Shown: positions 43,657 to 53,219, numbered from the stretch's first letter. The stretch is DNA of 64,000 nucleotides from an uncultured Clostridia bacterium (GCA_947625785.1 CANQPS010000005.1:62001-126000); one strand, 5' to 3'. The notes: generated from the sequence alone by a model not told the origin. Translations and numbers: made by a program.

Positions 43657-44646
43657 ATGAAATTTTTAGGAAGATATATAGGTAGTCATAAAAAAGTTAT
43701 TATAGCATTTATTTTATTCTGTTTTGTGTTTTTAATAGTGTTCTATTTTTATGATTTGCCTATTATGGCTGTTTTATATCCAATTATAATATGTATATTT
43801 ATCGGATTAACATTTTTTATATATGATTTTTGCAGAGCTTATGTAAAACATAAATATCTTTTAATTATAAACAGTCAGATAGAATATATAAATGACATAT
43901 CTTTAAATACTGAAACGCAAGATGATATTGATTATAAAAGAATTGTCTTTAATCTTCAAGAGCGATTAAAAAAATTAGAAGGTACTATGAATAGTCGCTA
44001 TTCCGATATGATGGATTATTATACTATATGGGTACATCAGATTAAAACTCCAATCGCTTCTATAAAATTGAATTTAGAAAATAATAATTCTGAATTATCA
44101 AAGTTATTGTCTAATGACCTATTTCGTATAGAGCAATATGTCGAAATGGTATTATGTTATTTGAGATTAAACTCTGAAAGTACAGATTATATAATTAAAG
44201 AATATGATTTAGATACTATTATTAAATCATCAGTCAAAAAATTTGCAAGTCAGTTCATACATAAAAAAACAAAACTAAATTACTGTCCTATAAATATTTC
44301 TGTTATAACAGACGAAAAATGGCTGTCATTTGTATTTGAACAAATTATTTCAAATGCTTTGAAATATACCCAAAGAGGTAGTATAAGTATATATCTCGAA
44401 AATCCTAAAACTTTATGTATTAGTGATACGGGAATTGGTATTGCAAAAGAAGATTTGCCGAGAATTTTTGAAAAGGGTTACACCGGTTATAATGGCCGCA
44501 GTAATAAAAAAGCAAGTGGGATAGGCTTATATTTGTGTAAGAGAATTTGCAATAACTTAGGGCATACTATCAGTGTAGAGTCTTGTATCGATAAAGGTAC
44601 TACTATTAAAATAAATTTTGAACAGGAAATTTTAGAAACTGAATAA
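43657..44646 (+). CDS. intramembrane-sensing type histidine kinase (BceS/GraS-like)
   Basis: 329 aa. Two N-terminal helices (about 13-32 and 38-62) with almost no extracellular loop, then cytoplasmic kinase. H box is WVHQIKTPIASIKLNLE, N box is FEQIISNALKYTQ, and G boxes are DTGIGI and ASGIGLYLCKRIC. This is the small-sensor kinase type that normally senses through an ABC transporter (BceAB kind). No such transporter is in the neighbourhood. Start ATG 43657 is chosen by domain limits and TAGGTG upstream. Confidence 0.92.
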   Translation: MKFLGRYIGSHKKVIIAFILFCFVFLIVFYFYDLPIMAVLYPIIICIFIGLTFFIYDFCRAYVKHKYLLIINSQIEYINDISLNTETQDDIDYKRIVFNLQERLKKLEGTMNSRYSDMMDYYTIWVHQIKTPIASIKLNLENNNSELSKLLSNDLFRIEQYVEMVLCYLRLNSESTDYIIKEYDLDTIIKSSVKKFASQFIHKKTKLNYCPINISVITDEKWLSFVFEQIISNALKYTQRGSISIYLENPKTLCISDTGIGIAKEDLPRIFEKGYTGYNGRSNKKASGIGLYLCKRICNNLGHTISVESCIDKGTTIKINFEQEILETE

Positions 44647-44661
44647 AATTAATTTTTTAGT

Positions 44662-44695
44662 AAAAGGAGTTTTTTTATAAAACTCCTTTTAATTT
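44662..44695 (+). terminator. intrinsic terminator after the two-component pair
   Basis: 12-bp stem (44662-44673 with 44679-44690), short loop; T-rich tail is modest. Confidence 0.65.
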
Positions 44696-44719
44696 ATATA
44701 TTAAAGTATATATATTTTA

Positions 44720-44748
44720 TTGACACTGCTTCTGTAACTTGTTAAAAT
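44720..44748 (+). promoter_or_regulatory. promoter for the M20 amidohydrolase gene
   Basis: TTGACA (44720-44725), 17-bp spacer, TAAAAT (44743-44748). Confidence 0.65.
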
Positions 44749-44805
44749 ATAACTATATAAATTTGATATAATATAAAAAAATCTGAATGAGGGGGTCTAT
44801 TTAAT

Positions 44806-46017
44806 ATGGATTCACAGAGTATTCTAAATGAAGCAAAAATTATCCAATCTGAACTTACTGCGGTCAGGCGTGAACTGCATCAATATCCTGAAACAGGATT
44901 TGACTTGCCACGCACAAAAAATTTTGTAAAATCTAAATTGGAAGAAATGGGGTATTTACCACAGGAACTCGGTAAAGCAGGTATTGTTGCCTTGGCAGGA
45001 GGAAAAAATCCCGGAAAAACTATTTTGCTTAGGGCTGATATGGACGCTTTACCAATTCAAGAGGAGGCCAATGTCGAATATATCAGTAAAATAGATGGAA
45101 AAATGCACGGCTGTGGACACGATATGCATACGGCAATGTTACTTGGTGCGGCAAAAATTCTTAAAAAATATGAAAATGAAATTCAAGGAACTGTTAAATT
45201 GGAATTTCAGCCGGCAGAGGAAATTTTTCAAGGTTCTCCTGATATGATAAATTCCGGACTTCTTGAAAATCCCCATATAGATGCAGCGGTAATGATTCAC
45301 GTTACAGCCGGAATGCCATTGCCGTCCGGTACGATTATGGTGGCAGGCGGTGGAATTTCTTCCGCTTCTTGTGAACAGTATCATATTACAGTAAAAGGAA
45401 AGGGAGGACACGGTTCTGTACCTCACGAAACCATTGACCCTATTACTGCGGCGGCACATATCCATATTGCACTTCAAGAAATTAACAGTCGTGAACTTGA
45501 TGGTAATAAATTTGGAGTATTTACTACCGGACATTTTGAAGCGGGTAAAGCATCAAATGTTATTCCCGATACCGCTGAAATGTGGGGAACTATACGCACA
45601 ACAGACCCCGAAAATACAGTCGGAAAAATGATTAAAACTCGTATGACACAAATTTGTGATGGTATAGCCAAAGCATTAAGATGTGAGGCCACAGTTGAAT
45701 TTTATGATTTTTGTCCGTGTATGGTTATTGATTCGGCATTATCTAAGGATACCTTAAAATATATGAAAGGAATATTTGGAAATCAAGCAATAGACTTATC
45801 GGAAATTTCAGGCGGAAAACCGGGAAATGGAAGCGAAGATTTTGCATTTGTAAGCCACTGTGTGCCAACTGTAAGTATGTTTTTGGCAGCCGGAAGTTCA
45901 CAGGACGGGTATATTTTTGGGCAGCATCACCCAAAAGTAAGATTTGATGATTCCGTATTGTATTGTGGAAGTGCAGCGTATGCACAAACGGCTTTATCTT
46001 GGCTTAGTGAACACTAA
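44806..46017 (+). CDS. M20 family amidohydrolase / aminoacylase
   Basis: 403 aa, cytoplasmic. M20D metallopeptidases (hippurate hydrolase, N-acyl-amino-acid or acetyl-diaminopimelate deacylase types) hydrolyse amide bonds with two metals. Visible motifs are RRELHQYPETGF, LLRADMDALPIQEE, MHGCGHDMHTAMLLGAA, FQPAEE, KGGHGSVPHETIDPI, and GSEDFAF. The substrate cannot be told. GAGGGGG precedes ATG 44806; the AIM24 gene follows 34 nt later. Confidence 0.92.
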   Translation: MDSQSILNEAKIIQSELTAVRRELHQYPETGFDLPRTKNFVKSKLEEMGYLPQELGKAGIVALAGGKNPGKTILLRADMDALPIQEEANVEYISKIDGKMHGCGHDMHTAMLLGAAKILKKYENEIQGTVKLEFQPAEEIFQGSPDMINSGLLENPHIDAAVMIHVTAGMPLPSGTIMVAGGGISSASCEQYHITVKGKGGHGSVPHETIDPITAAAHIHIALQEINSRELDGNKFGVFTTGHFEAGKASNVIPDTAEMWGTIRTTDPENTVGKMIKTRMTQICDGIAKALRCEATVEFYDFCPCMVIDSALSKDTLKYMKGIFGNQAIDLSEISGGKPGNGSEDFAFVSHCVPTVSMFLAAGSSQDGYIFGQHHPKVRFDDSVLYCGSAAYAQTALSWLSEH

Positions 46018-46051
46018 TTTATATATAAAATAAAAATAAGGGTGTAATAAA

Positions 46052-46885
46052 ATGTATTATAATGTTATAGGTACAAGGAAAAATGTTCAAATTATAGATT
46101 CAACAGAAACAAATTCGTTTAAGGTAGAGATTTTGCAGTATGATAAACTGTTGGGTATGTCAAATCACCGTATGGCTCAAACTATGTATTTTATGGAAAA
46201 ACAAAATGTAAAGGTGCGTCAAATAGCCATACATCTTAATAATGATATGGTTAAAATTGAGCCGGGTGCTATGAGTTATTTTCAAGGAAATATAAGTATG
46301 GTATCGGGTGTAACTCCCGGAAATGCTATCGGAAGATTTTTTACGGGTGCTGTGACAGGTGAGGCTACTGCACAGCCGGAATACAGGGGTTCAGGAGTTA
46401 TAGTGCTTGAACCATCGTTCAAACATTTTTTATTGTTAGGTCTGGATAGCAGAGAGCAAATAATTGTTGATAAGGGTATGTTTTATGCGGCACAAGGAAG
46501 CGTTGATGTTAAATCTGTTGCACAAAAAAATTTATCATCAGCTATTGCAGGTGGAGAAGGTATATTTCAGATACAAATTACAGGTCCCGGAATAGTTGTA
46601 TTAGAAAGTATTGTCCCTATGGAAGAAATCAATATTATTGAACTTAATAATGATACACTGAAAGTTGATGGTAATTTTGCGGTACTTAGAACTGCCGGAA
46701 TTGATTTTACAGTTGAGCGTTCAGCAAAAACACTTATAGGCTCTGCTGTGAGCGGTGAAGGTTTAGTTAATGTATATCGTGGAACAGGTCAAGTATGGCT
46801 CGCACCTACAATTAAGGTATATAATTTTTTAGGTGCAGGATATAGCACAACGCCGAATATGAATACAAGTAATTCGAAAAGATAA
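46052..46885 (+). CDS. AIM24 family protein
   Basis: 277 aa, no signal peptide. AIM24 proteins are beta-rich (double jelly-roll-like) and their bacterial function is not established; the yeast member affects mitochondrial architecture. Typical blocks are YFQGNISM, GEATAQPEYRGSGVIVLEP, the MFYAAQGSV turn, and GPGIVVLES. ATG 46052 is preceded by AAGGGTG. The sirtuin gene begins 39 nt after it, perhaps in one transcript. Confidence 0.88.
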   Translation: MYYNVIGTRKNVQIIDSTETNSFKVEILQYDKLLGMSNHRMAQTMYFMEKQNVKVRQIAIHLNNDMVKIEPGAMSYFQGNISMVSGVTPGNAIGRFFTGAVTGEATAQPEYRGSGVIVLEPSFKHFLLLGLDSREQIIVDKGMFYAAQGSVDVKSVAQKNLSSAIAGGEGIFQIQITGPGIVVLESIVPMEEINIIELNNDTLKVDGNFAVLRTAGIDFTVERSAKTLIGSAVSGEGLVNVYRGTGQVWLAPTIKVYNFLGAGYSTTPNMNTSNSKR

Positions 46886-46924
46886 TATAATTTTTTAGCA
46901 TAAATCAGAAAGAAGGTCGGAATT

Positions 46925-47647
46925 GTGTATAAAGATTTAAAAGATATTATAAGAAACAGTGATAATATAGTATTTTTTGGCGGGGCAGGGGTTTCCACCG
47001 AGAGTGGGATTCCGGATTTCCGAAGCACTGACGGATTATATAATCAAAGATATAAGTTTCCTCCTGAAATAATATTAAGTCATACATTTTTTATGAAGAA
47101 TACGGCAGATTTTTTTGACTTTTATCGTGAAAAAATGATTTTTCCTTCGGCAAGGCCTAATAAGGCTCATATTGCCCTTGCAAAATTAGAACAAATGGGT
47201 AAATTAAAAGCTATTATTACCCAAAATATCGATGGATTACATCAATCTGCCGGAAGTAAGGAGGTTCTTGAATTACACGGTTCTGTACTTAGAAATTATT
47301 GTATGAAATGTCACAAATTTTTTGGGTTAGATGCTATCATAAACAGTTCTGGGATTCCAAAATGTGATTGTGGTGGAACTATCAAACCTGATGTTGTTTT
47401 ATATGAGGAAGGATTGGATAATAATATAATTTACCGTTCGGTAGATTATATTAGTAAAGCAGAAATTTTAATCGTAGGCGGAACATCATTAAATGTTTAT
47501 CCTGCTGCCGGTTTAATAAATTATTTTTCAGGTAAAAAACTTGTTTTGATAAATAAATCCGTCACGCAAGCAGATAACAATGCTGATATCGTTATTCATA
47601 GCTCGATAGGTGAAGTATTGGACTCAATTTTCAGTCAGGACGATTAA
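46925..47647 (+). CDS. cobB: NAD-dependent protein deacylase (sirtuin)
   Basis: 240 aa. Sirtuins remove acyl groups from lysines using NAD. GAGVSTESGIPDFRS binds NAD, TQNIDGLHQSAG and ELHGS hold the catalytic His, and the zinc site is CMKC with CDC about 19 residues later. GGTSLNVYPAAG and a C-terminal LINKS motif complete the fold. GTG 46925 follows AAGGTCGG. No Tyr/Arg desuccinylase pair is obvious, so a plain deacetylase is likely. Confidence 0.94.
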   Translation: MYKDLKDIIRNSDNIVFFGGAGVSTESGIPDFRSTDGLYNQRYKFPPEIILSHTFFMKNTADFFDFYREKMIFPSARPNKAHIALAKLEQMGKLKAIITQNIDGLHQSAGSKEVLELHGSVLRNYCMKCHKFFGLDAIINSSGIPKCDCGGTIKPDVVLYEEGLDNNIIYRSVDYISKAEILIVGGTSLNVYPAAGLINYFSGKKLVLINKSVTQADNNADIVIHSSIGEVLDSIFSQDD

Positions 47648-47700
47648 AGTATTATAAATAATTTCAGCCCAATAAAATAATTTAGTTTTTGTTAAAAGTC

Positions 47701-47729
47701 TTGAAAAAATGAATTGTTAGTGGTATAAT
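47701..47729 (+). promoter_or_regulatory. sigma-A type promoter for spoVG
   Basis: TTGAAA (47701-47706), 17-bp spacer, consensus TATAAT (47724-47729). No sigma-H-like pair is evident. Confidence 0.7.
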
Positions 47730-47766
47730 TTTGTATATAGATAATATTTTTAATGGGGGTTATGTT

Positions 47767-48141
47767 ATGTTAATAACATCAATAACAATTACAAAAATTA
47801 AAAATCCTAAAAATAAAATGTTGGGATTGGCAAAAATAGTTTTGGACGATATGCTTTGTATTAATAGCATTAAGGTAATAAGCAGCGATAATGGTATGTT
47901 CCTTGCTATGCCAAGCAGAATGACAAAGTCAGGAGATTTTAAAGATGTAGCTCATCCGGTTAATAAAGATGTTCGTGCTGTTTTTGAAAATTTGATTTTT
48001 TCTGCATATAATGAGGCAGATAAAAAGGATTGTACTCAATTAAGATGTGTTATTAAGGAGCGTCCAAATGGTCTGCTTGAACAAAAAATTGAAGATTTTG
48101 AAATTTTAGATGTTTTAACCGATGAAATATCAGAAAATTAA
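47767..48141 (+). CDS. spoVG: SpoVG family RNA/DNA-binding regulator
   Basis: 124 aa. SpoVG is a small nucleic-acid-binding regulator that affects septation, sporulation and virulence. Family features: ITSITITKIK..., NKMLGLAKIVLDD, GMFLAMPSRM, and the FKDVAHPVNKDVR motif. The C-terminal 30 residues extend past the usual core. ATG 47767 follows GGGGG; upstream in-frame start 47731 overlaps the promoter and is rejected. Confidence 0.95.
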   Translation: MLITSITITKIKNPKNKMLGLAKIVLDDMLCINSIKVISSDNGMFLAMPSRMTKSGDFKDVAHPVNKDVRAVFENLIFSAYNEADKKDCTQLRCVIKERPNGLLEQKIEDFEILDVLTDEISEN

Positions 48142-48158
48142 TTTTGATAAGATAAAAA

Positions 48159-48195
48159 GTTTGTCAATAAAATTGGCAAATTTTTTATTTTTTTG
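48159..48195 (+). terminator. intrinsic terminator after spoVG
   Basis: 9-bp stem with one G-T pair (48160-48168 with 48172-48180) and T-rich run (48181-48194). Confidence 0.75.
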
Positions 48196-48224
48196 TTGCA
48201 ATTCTTACTATTTTGATGTATTAT
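48196..48224 (+). promoter_or_regulatory. promoter for nifS
   Basis: TTGCAA (48196-48201), 17-bp spacer, TATTAT (48219-48224). Confidence 0.55.
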
Positions 48225-48269
48225 ATAGAATTAGTGGAATATAATAAATTAAGAGGTGTATATTTTATT

Positions 48270-49451
48270 ATGAATCATTATGTATATGCGGATAATGCAG
48301 CAACAACGGCTGTATCTAAAAAAGTTCTTGATGCTATGATGCCATATTTAACAGAGTTCTATGGAAATCCATCAAGTCTTTATTCTATAAGTAATGTTAC
48401 AAAAAAAGCAATAGAAGATGCAAGAAATACTATTGCTAAATGTATTAATGCAATAAGTAAAGAAATATACTTTGTATCAGGCGGCAGTGAGGCTGATAAT
48501 TGGGCAATCAAATGCGGTGCTATGATTTCAGAAAATAAGGGTAAAAAACATATTATAACTACTGCTTTTGAACATCACGCCGTTTTGCACTCAGTTGAAA
48601 GTCTGAGAAAGCAAGGTTTTGAAGTAACATATCTTGATGTTCACGAGAATGGTCTTGTCAGAGTTGAAGAATTGGAAAAAGCCATAAGAGAAGATACAGC
48701 TCTTGTGAGTATTATGTATGCAAATAATGAAATAGGAACTATACAACCTATTGAAAAGATAGGGGCTATTTGCAGAAAACATAAAGTCCTTTTCCATACA
48801 GACGCAGTACAAGCCGTTGGGAATGTTCCTATTGATGTTGTAAAGCAGAATATTGATATGCTTTCAATGTCCGGTCATAAGTTTCACGCTCCAAAAGGTA
48901 TAGGTGCTTTATATATAAGAAAAGGTATTAACCTCAAAAATCTTATTGATGGTGGTGCTCAGGAAAGAAATAAGCGTGCAGGTACGGAAAATGTTGCAAG
49001 TATTGTAGGAATGGCGGCTGCATTACAAGAAGCCTGCAATAATATGGAAGAAAGAAATAAGCGATTAACTGCTATGAGAAACAGACTTGCTGAGGGTTTA
49101 TCTAAGATTGAACATTCAAGAATAAATGGAGATATGACTAATAGATTAGCCGGTAATCTAAATATGTGTTTTGAAGGTATAGAAGGCGAATCATTGCTTT
49201 TATCATTGGATTTAAAAGGTATAGCGTCATCTTCCGGTTCGGCTTGTACATCAGGTTCGCTTGACCCAAGTCACGTACTTTTGGCGATAGGTCTGCCACA
49301 CGAGATAGCTCACGGTTCATTAAGATTGACTTTCAGTGATGATAATACCGAAGAAGACATAGACTATATATTAGAAGTTGTACCTCAAATAGTCACAAGA
49401 CTGAGAAGTATGTCACCTCTTTGGGATAAAATTATTAAAGAAAATAATTAA
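48270..49451 (+). CDS. nifS: cysteine desulfurase (NifS/IscS type)
   Basis: 393 aa PLP enzyme that supplies sulfur for Fe-S clusters. [11 protein letters not shown] is the N-terminal signature, the PLP Lys is in [14 protein letters not shown], and the catalytic Cys is in [17 protein letters not shown], a long IscS/NifS-type loop rather than SufS. ATG 48270 is chosen for AGAGGTG and the family start; upstream ATGs at 48213 and 48216 lie over the promoter. Paired with the scaffold gene 34 nt downstream. Confidence 0.96.
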   Translation: MNHYVYADNAATTAVSKKVLDAMMPYLTEFYGNPSSLYSISNVTKKAIEDARNTIAKCINAISKEIYFVSGGSEADNWAIKCGAMISENKGKKHIITTAFEHHAVLHSVESLRKQGFEVTYLDVHENGLVRVEELEKAIREDTALVSIMYANNEIGTIQPIEKIGAICRKHKVLFHTDAVQAVGNVPIDVVKQNIDMLSMSGHKFHAPKGIGALYIRKGINLKNLIDGGAQERNKRAGTENVASIVGMAAALQEACNNMEERNKRLTAMRNRLAEGLSKIEHSRINGDMTNRLAGNLNMCFEGIEGESLLLSLDLKGIASSSGSACTSGSLDPSHVLLAIGLPHEIAHGSLRLTFSDDNTEEDIDYILEVVPQIVTRLRSMSPLWDKIIKENN

Positions 49452-49485
49452 TTATACAATATTTTTAGTAAAGGAATGATATTTT

Positions 49486-49938
49486 ATGGCATACAGCGAG
49501 AAAGTTATGGAGCATTTTGCAAATCCAAGAAATGTTGGCGAATTAGAAGATGCAAACGGCATTGGTGAGGTAGGAAACTCTAAGTGTGGCGATATTATGA
49601 AAATGTATATTAAAATAGAAAATGGTATTATAGAAAAAGTATCATTTAAAACATTTGGTTGTGGTGCGGCGATAGCTACAAGTTCTATGGCAACTGAATT
49701 GATTAAAGGGAAAAGTATATCCGAAGCTCTGAAACTGACTAATAAAGCGGTTATGGAAGCATTAGACGGGCTTCCTCCTGTAAAAGTACATTGTTCTGTT
49801 TTAGCAGAACAGGCAATTAAGGCTGCTATTAGTGATTATTATACTCGTCAGGGTATAGACCCGAAAGCAATAGTCGGTGAAATCAACGAATGTTGCCACG
49901 ACCATAATGCTGATGGAAGTTGTTCTGTTTGTGGATAA
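49486..49938 (+). CDS. nifU: NifU/IscU-like Fe-S scaffold protein
   Basis: 150 aa. The scaffold cysteines are in GNSKCGD, FGCGAAIA and VHCSVLAEQ. After the IscU core, the C-terminus has a Cys/His-rich tail (CCHDHNADGSCSVCG) usual in some Clostridial NifU-like scaffolds paired with NifS. It is not the full NifU with ferredoxin domain. AAAGGAATG precedes ATG 49486. The rest of the gap to rnhA (49939-50230) holds only a terminator. Confidence 0.94.
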   Translation: MAYSEKVMEHFANPRNVGELEDANGIGEVGNSKCGDIMKMYIKIENGIIEKVSFKTFGCGAAIATSSMATELIKGKSISEALKLTNKAVMEALDGLPPVKVHCSVLAEQAIKAAISDYYTRQGIDPKAIVGEINECCHDHNADGSCSVCG

Positions 49939-50042
49939 ATAACATTGGGTTTGATGAATAAGTATAATAAAACTTATTGGATTTTTAAAGTATGTATGAT
50001 ATTACAAGAATACAATAATTTCTAAATATAATATAAAATTAT

Positions 50043-50077
50043 CTCCTATGATAATATTTTACCATAGGAGTTTTTTT
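50043..50077 (+). terminator. intrinsic terminator after nifU
   Basis: 8-bp perfect stem (50043-50050 with 50063-50070) followed by T7. Confidence 0.85.
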
Positions 50078-50230
50078 ATTGGATTTTGCGTTGTATCACA
50101 TTAGTTTATTTGTTGATTAAATAAAATTATTTTCATACAATCCGGTACAATTCCGCCATATTTTTCTTGTCTTTTTATGCAAAGATTTGTCAGAATATAA
50201 AAATCCCTAATCCTAAAAAAGAAGTATATA

Positions 50231-50668
50231 TTACAAAAATTTTTCAGCTTCTTTAACCGCAAGCCTGTCACAACGCTCGTTTTCCGGGTGACCGTTATGG
50301 CCCTTAATCCAAACAATGGTACATTTATGTATATCCATAAGTTTAAGTAATTGTTCCCATAAATCAATGTTTGCCGGAATACTTTTGTCACTTTTTCGCC
50401 AGCCGTTTTTTTTCCAAGATTTCGCCCAACCCTTTGTAATGCCATTGCAGAAGTATTGCGAGTCACTATAAATAGTAACCTCGCAAGGTTCTTTAAGTGC
50501 TGATAAACCTTTAATAACAGCCGTAAGTTCCATTTTATTATTTGTGGTGTTTTTGTCACCACCTGAGATTTCTTTTTCTTTACCCATATATCGCAGTATA
50601 GCACCCCAACCGCCAACTCCCGGGTTACCCTTACAAGCTCCGTCAGTAAATAATTCAACAGATTTCAT
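50231..50668 (-). CDS. rnhA: ribonuclease HI
   Basis: 145 aa. RNase HI cleaves RNA in RNA/DNA hybrids. The catalytic acidic residues are visible in LFTDGACKGNPG, NNKMELTAV, IYSDSQY, and NERCDRLA, and the basic protrusion (WAKSWKKNGWRK) typical of E. coli-type enzymes is present. It stands alone on the minus strand with a matching promoter upstream at 50703-50731. Confidence 0.97.
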   Translation of the reverse strand: MKSVELFTDGACKGNPGVGGWGAILRYMGKEKEISGGDKNTTNNKMELTAVIKGLSALKEPCEVTIYSDSQYFCNGITKGWAKSWKKNGWRKSDKSIPANIDLWEQLLKLMDIHKCTIVWIKGHNGHPENERCDRLAVKEAEKFL

Positions 50669-50702
50669 TTTATAATCCCCTTATCTATTTCATAATAAAG
50701 AT

Positions 50703-50731
50703 ATTATATACTTGTTGAAAAAAAATAGCAA
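50703..50731 (-). promoter_or_regulatory. promoter for rnhA
   Basis: On the minus strand TTGCTA (50731-50726), 17-bp spacer, TATAAT (50708-50703). Confidence 0.6.
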
Positions 50732-50868
50732 TACAACATTTTTATACAAATAGATTATTTGTATAGTAATATAATATAAATATAATATAAATATAATATC
50801 CGTCAAAACAACATATTTCTTTTGCCGGTACAATAAAAATTATTAATACTTGGTTATAATAGTAATAC

Positions 50869-50898
50869 TTGACAAGTAAAGCGTTATAGTTGTACAAT
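50869..50898 (+). promoter_or_regulatory. promoter for RNase J gene
   Basis: Consensus TTGACA (50869-50874), 18-bp spacer, TACAAT (50893-50898). Confidence 0.65.
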
Positions 50899-50950
50899 TA
50901 ATAATGAAATTGTGTTCGGAAATTTTTTATTATACGGAGGTAAATATTCA

Positions 50951-52888
50951 GTGACAGAAGAACTTAATAAGAGAGGTAGACAGTTAGGTCGTAGGACGGC
51001 ATCACGCACCAACAAAAAATCAAACTCTCAAGATTACAGCGATATCAAGAATTATTATAAGCTTGATACTGCTGATGGTACTGCTTTTACGGAAAACGAT
51101 ATATATGGCAGTGACAGCAATCTCGAAGTTAATAACGGCAAATCAAAACAAGTCTATAATAATAAAACATATTACAGAAATAGTCATCTAAAATCAAGCA
51201 GTACTCAATCTAAAAATAAAGAAATTCCTTCCCCGTCAATAAAAGTAGCATTCTTGGGTGGTTTAAATGAAATCGGTAAAAATATAACCTTATTTGAATG
51301 TGAAGACGATATGATATTGATTGATTGCGGAATGGCTTTTCCGGACGGTGAAATGTTGGGTATCGATTCGGTAATACCGGATTTTAGCTATGTGGAAAAA
51401 AATGCGGATAAAATAAAGGGTATAATTCTCACACACGGACACGAGGACCATATAGGGGCATTACCATATTTATTAAAAAATCTCAATTTTCCTATATACG
51501 GTACGGCATTAACATTAGGACTTGTGGGCAATAAATTAAAAGAACACAATCTGCTCTATAAGACTAAATTAAATGTTGTAAAGGCTGGAGATATTGTAAA
51601 ATTGGGTTGTATGTCTGTTGAGTTTATAAATGTAAATCACTCGATACCTGATTCCGTGGGTATAGCTATTCATTCACCGGCAGGAATTTTGGTTCATACG
51701 GGAGATTTTAAAATTGATTTTACGCCAACAATGGGTAGTGTGACAGACCTTACAAGATTTGCAGAACTTGGTAAAAAATCTGTACTTGCGTTGTTTGCAG
51801 ATTCGACAAATGCCGAAAGACCGGGTTACACAAATACTGAAATGAAGGTTGCGGAGTCTTTTGAAAAATTATTTTTAAGAGCTGAAAATAGTAGAATTAT
51901 AATTGCTACATTTGCATCAAATATAAATCGTGTTCAGCAGATTATTAATTGTGCCAAAAAATATGGTCGTAAAGTTGCTTTTTCAGGTCGAAGTATGATT
52001 AACTATATGACGGTTGCGGTCGAATTGGGATATATTGAGGTGCCGGACGGTATTATAATCGATATAAATTTACTTAATAAATATCCAAAGGAAAAAGTTG
52101 TTCTCGTTACAACAGGAAGTCAGGGAGAACCAATGTCGGCTTTATCAAGAATGGCTTATTCGGACCATAAAAAAGTATCAGTCGGAGTGGGTGACTTTAT
52201 AATAATTTCAGCCAATCCTATACCGGGAAACGAAAAAACGGTCAGTGCTGTTGTAAATGAATTGATGAAGCGTGGCTGCGAAGTTATATACGAGTCAATG
52301 TACGAGGTTCATGTATCAGGTCACGCCTGTCAGGAAGAATTAAAAATAATTCAGGCACTTACAAAGCCTAAATACTTTATACCCGTCCACGGTGAACAGA
52401 AACATTTGAAAAAACACGCAGATTTAGCTATTTCTATGGGTATGCCAAAGGAAAATGTTTTTATAGGCGATGTTGGTAATGTAATAGAAATTAATAAAAA
52501 TTATATGAAACGCTTACCACCTGTTACTGCCGGTAATGTTCTTGTAGACGGACTTGGAGTAGGTGATGTGGGAAGTATAGTTCTTAGAGATAGAAAACAT
52601 CTTGGTCAGGACGGTTTAATAGTTGTTGTTGCTACAATAGATGCAATAGATGGTCATATTATTTCGGGGCCGGATATTGTTTCAAGAGGATTCGTTTATG
52701 TTAGAGAGTCTGAATCCCTTATGGAAGAAGCAAAAGATAAAATTATTAATGTGCTTGAAGATTGTGCGTATGATGATTTACACGAATGGGGTGTAATTAA
52801 AACTAAAATTAAGGACGAACTTTCAAAACTTCTTTATGAAAAAACAAGAAGAAATCCTATGATTTTGCCAATAATAATGGAAGTATGA
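50951..52888 (+). CDS. rnjA: ribonuclease J
   Basis: 645 aa. RNase J is a 5'-3' exonuclease and endonuclease in mRNA decay and rRNA maturation. The beta-CASP metallo-lactamase motifs are LTHGHEDHIGALP, HTGDFKID and a C-terminal HVSGHA, and the core begins near residue 95 (KVAFLGGLNEIGKN). The 95-residue N-terminal extension is Asn/Ser/Lys-rich and unstructured, longer than in B. subtilis. GTG 50951 is chosen for CGGAGG; an in-frame GTG at 50912 is unsupported. Confidence 0.94.
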   Translation: MTEELNKRGRQLGRRTASRTNKKSNSQDYSDIKNYYKLDTADGTAFTENDIYGSDSNLEVNNGKSKQVYNNKTYYRNSHLKSSSTQSKNKEIPSPSIKVAFLGGLNEIGKNITLFECEDDMILIDCGMAFPDGEMLGIDSVIPDFSYVEKNADKIKGIILTHGHEDHIGALPYLLKNLNFPIYGTALTLGLVGNKLKEHNLLYKTKLNVVKAGDIVKLGCMSVEFINVNHSIPDSVGIAIHSPAGILVHTGDFKIDFTPTMGSVTDLTRFAELGKKSVLALFADSTNAERPGYTNTEMKVAESFEKLFLRAENSRIIIATFASNINRVQQIINCAKKYGRKVAFSGRSMINYMTVAVELGYIEVPDGIIIDINLLNKYPKEKVVLVTTGSQGEPMSALSRMAYSDHKKVSVGVGDFIIISANPIPGNEKTVSAVVNELMKRGCEVIYESMYEVHVSGHACQEELKIIQALTKPKYFIPVHGEQKHLKKHADLAISMGMPKENVFIGDVGNVIEINKNYMKRLPPVTAGNVLVDGLGVGDVGSIVLRDRKHLGQDGLIVVVATIDAIDGHIISGPDIVSRGFVYVRESESLMEEAKDKIINVLEDCAYDDLHEWGVIKTKIKDELSKLLYEKTRRNPMILPIIMEV

Positions 52889-52896
52889 TTTATATT

Positions 52897-52938
52897 AAAG
52901 CAGAGAAAAATTTTTAATATTTCTCTGCTTTTTAAATT
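52897..52938 (+). terminator. intrinsic terminator after RNase J
   Basis: Perfect 12-bp stem (52897-52908 with 52920-52931) followed by TTTAAATT. The stem-loop repeat copy 3 starts right after it. Confidence 0.85.
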
Positions 52939-52941
52939 ATA

Positions 52942-53135
52942 AAAGTTCTCTTAGCTTCGCTGCCTGCATAGAGCGACCAAGGGTTCTTTCTTTGGAAACT
53001 ACAAGACCTTTCAAAAAGACTTTCCAAGGGCTTGGCTAAAACTTTTGATTTAAAAGTTTTTGTGATTTTTAATATTACTCTTTGAAAAAAGTTATATTGA
53101 TGGGGCATAGGGCAAAGCCTCGCCTATTAAACATT
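52942..53135 (+). repeat. dispersed stem-loop repeat, copy 3
   Basis: Lies between the RNase J terminator and gdpP. Blocks in common with copy 1, in the same order: GAGCGACCAAGGGTTCTTTCTTTGG, CAAGACCTTTCAAAAAGACTT, GGCTAAAACTTTTGATTTAAAAG and TTGATGGGGCATAGGGCAAAGCC. Many substitutions suggest an older copy. It fills most of the 52939-53310 gap; the remainder holds the gdpP promoter. Confidence 0.75.
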
Positions 53136-53219
53136 CCGAATTATTGTGAAAAAATAATGAAAAATTTTATATACATATGTGAGAAAATATAAATCATAAT
53201 ACATATATTTTACAAACTA

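Noticed and set aside
47701..47740. Sigma-H promoter for spoVG as in Bacillus
   Set aside because: A GAAT-like -10 is visible but no matching -35; a sigma-A type pair fits much better.
50101..50658. 185-codon minus-strand frame over rnhA
   Set aside because: Shares almost all of its bases with rnhA in a different frame; rnhA has all catalytic motifs and a promoter.
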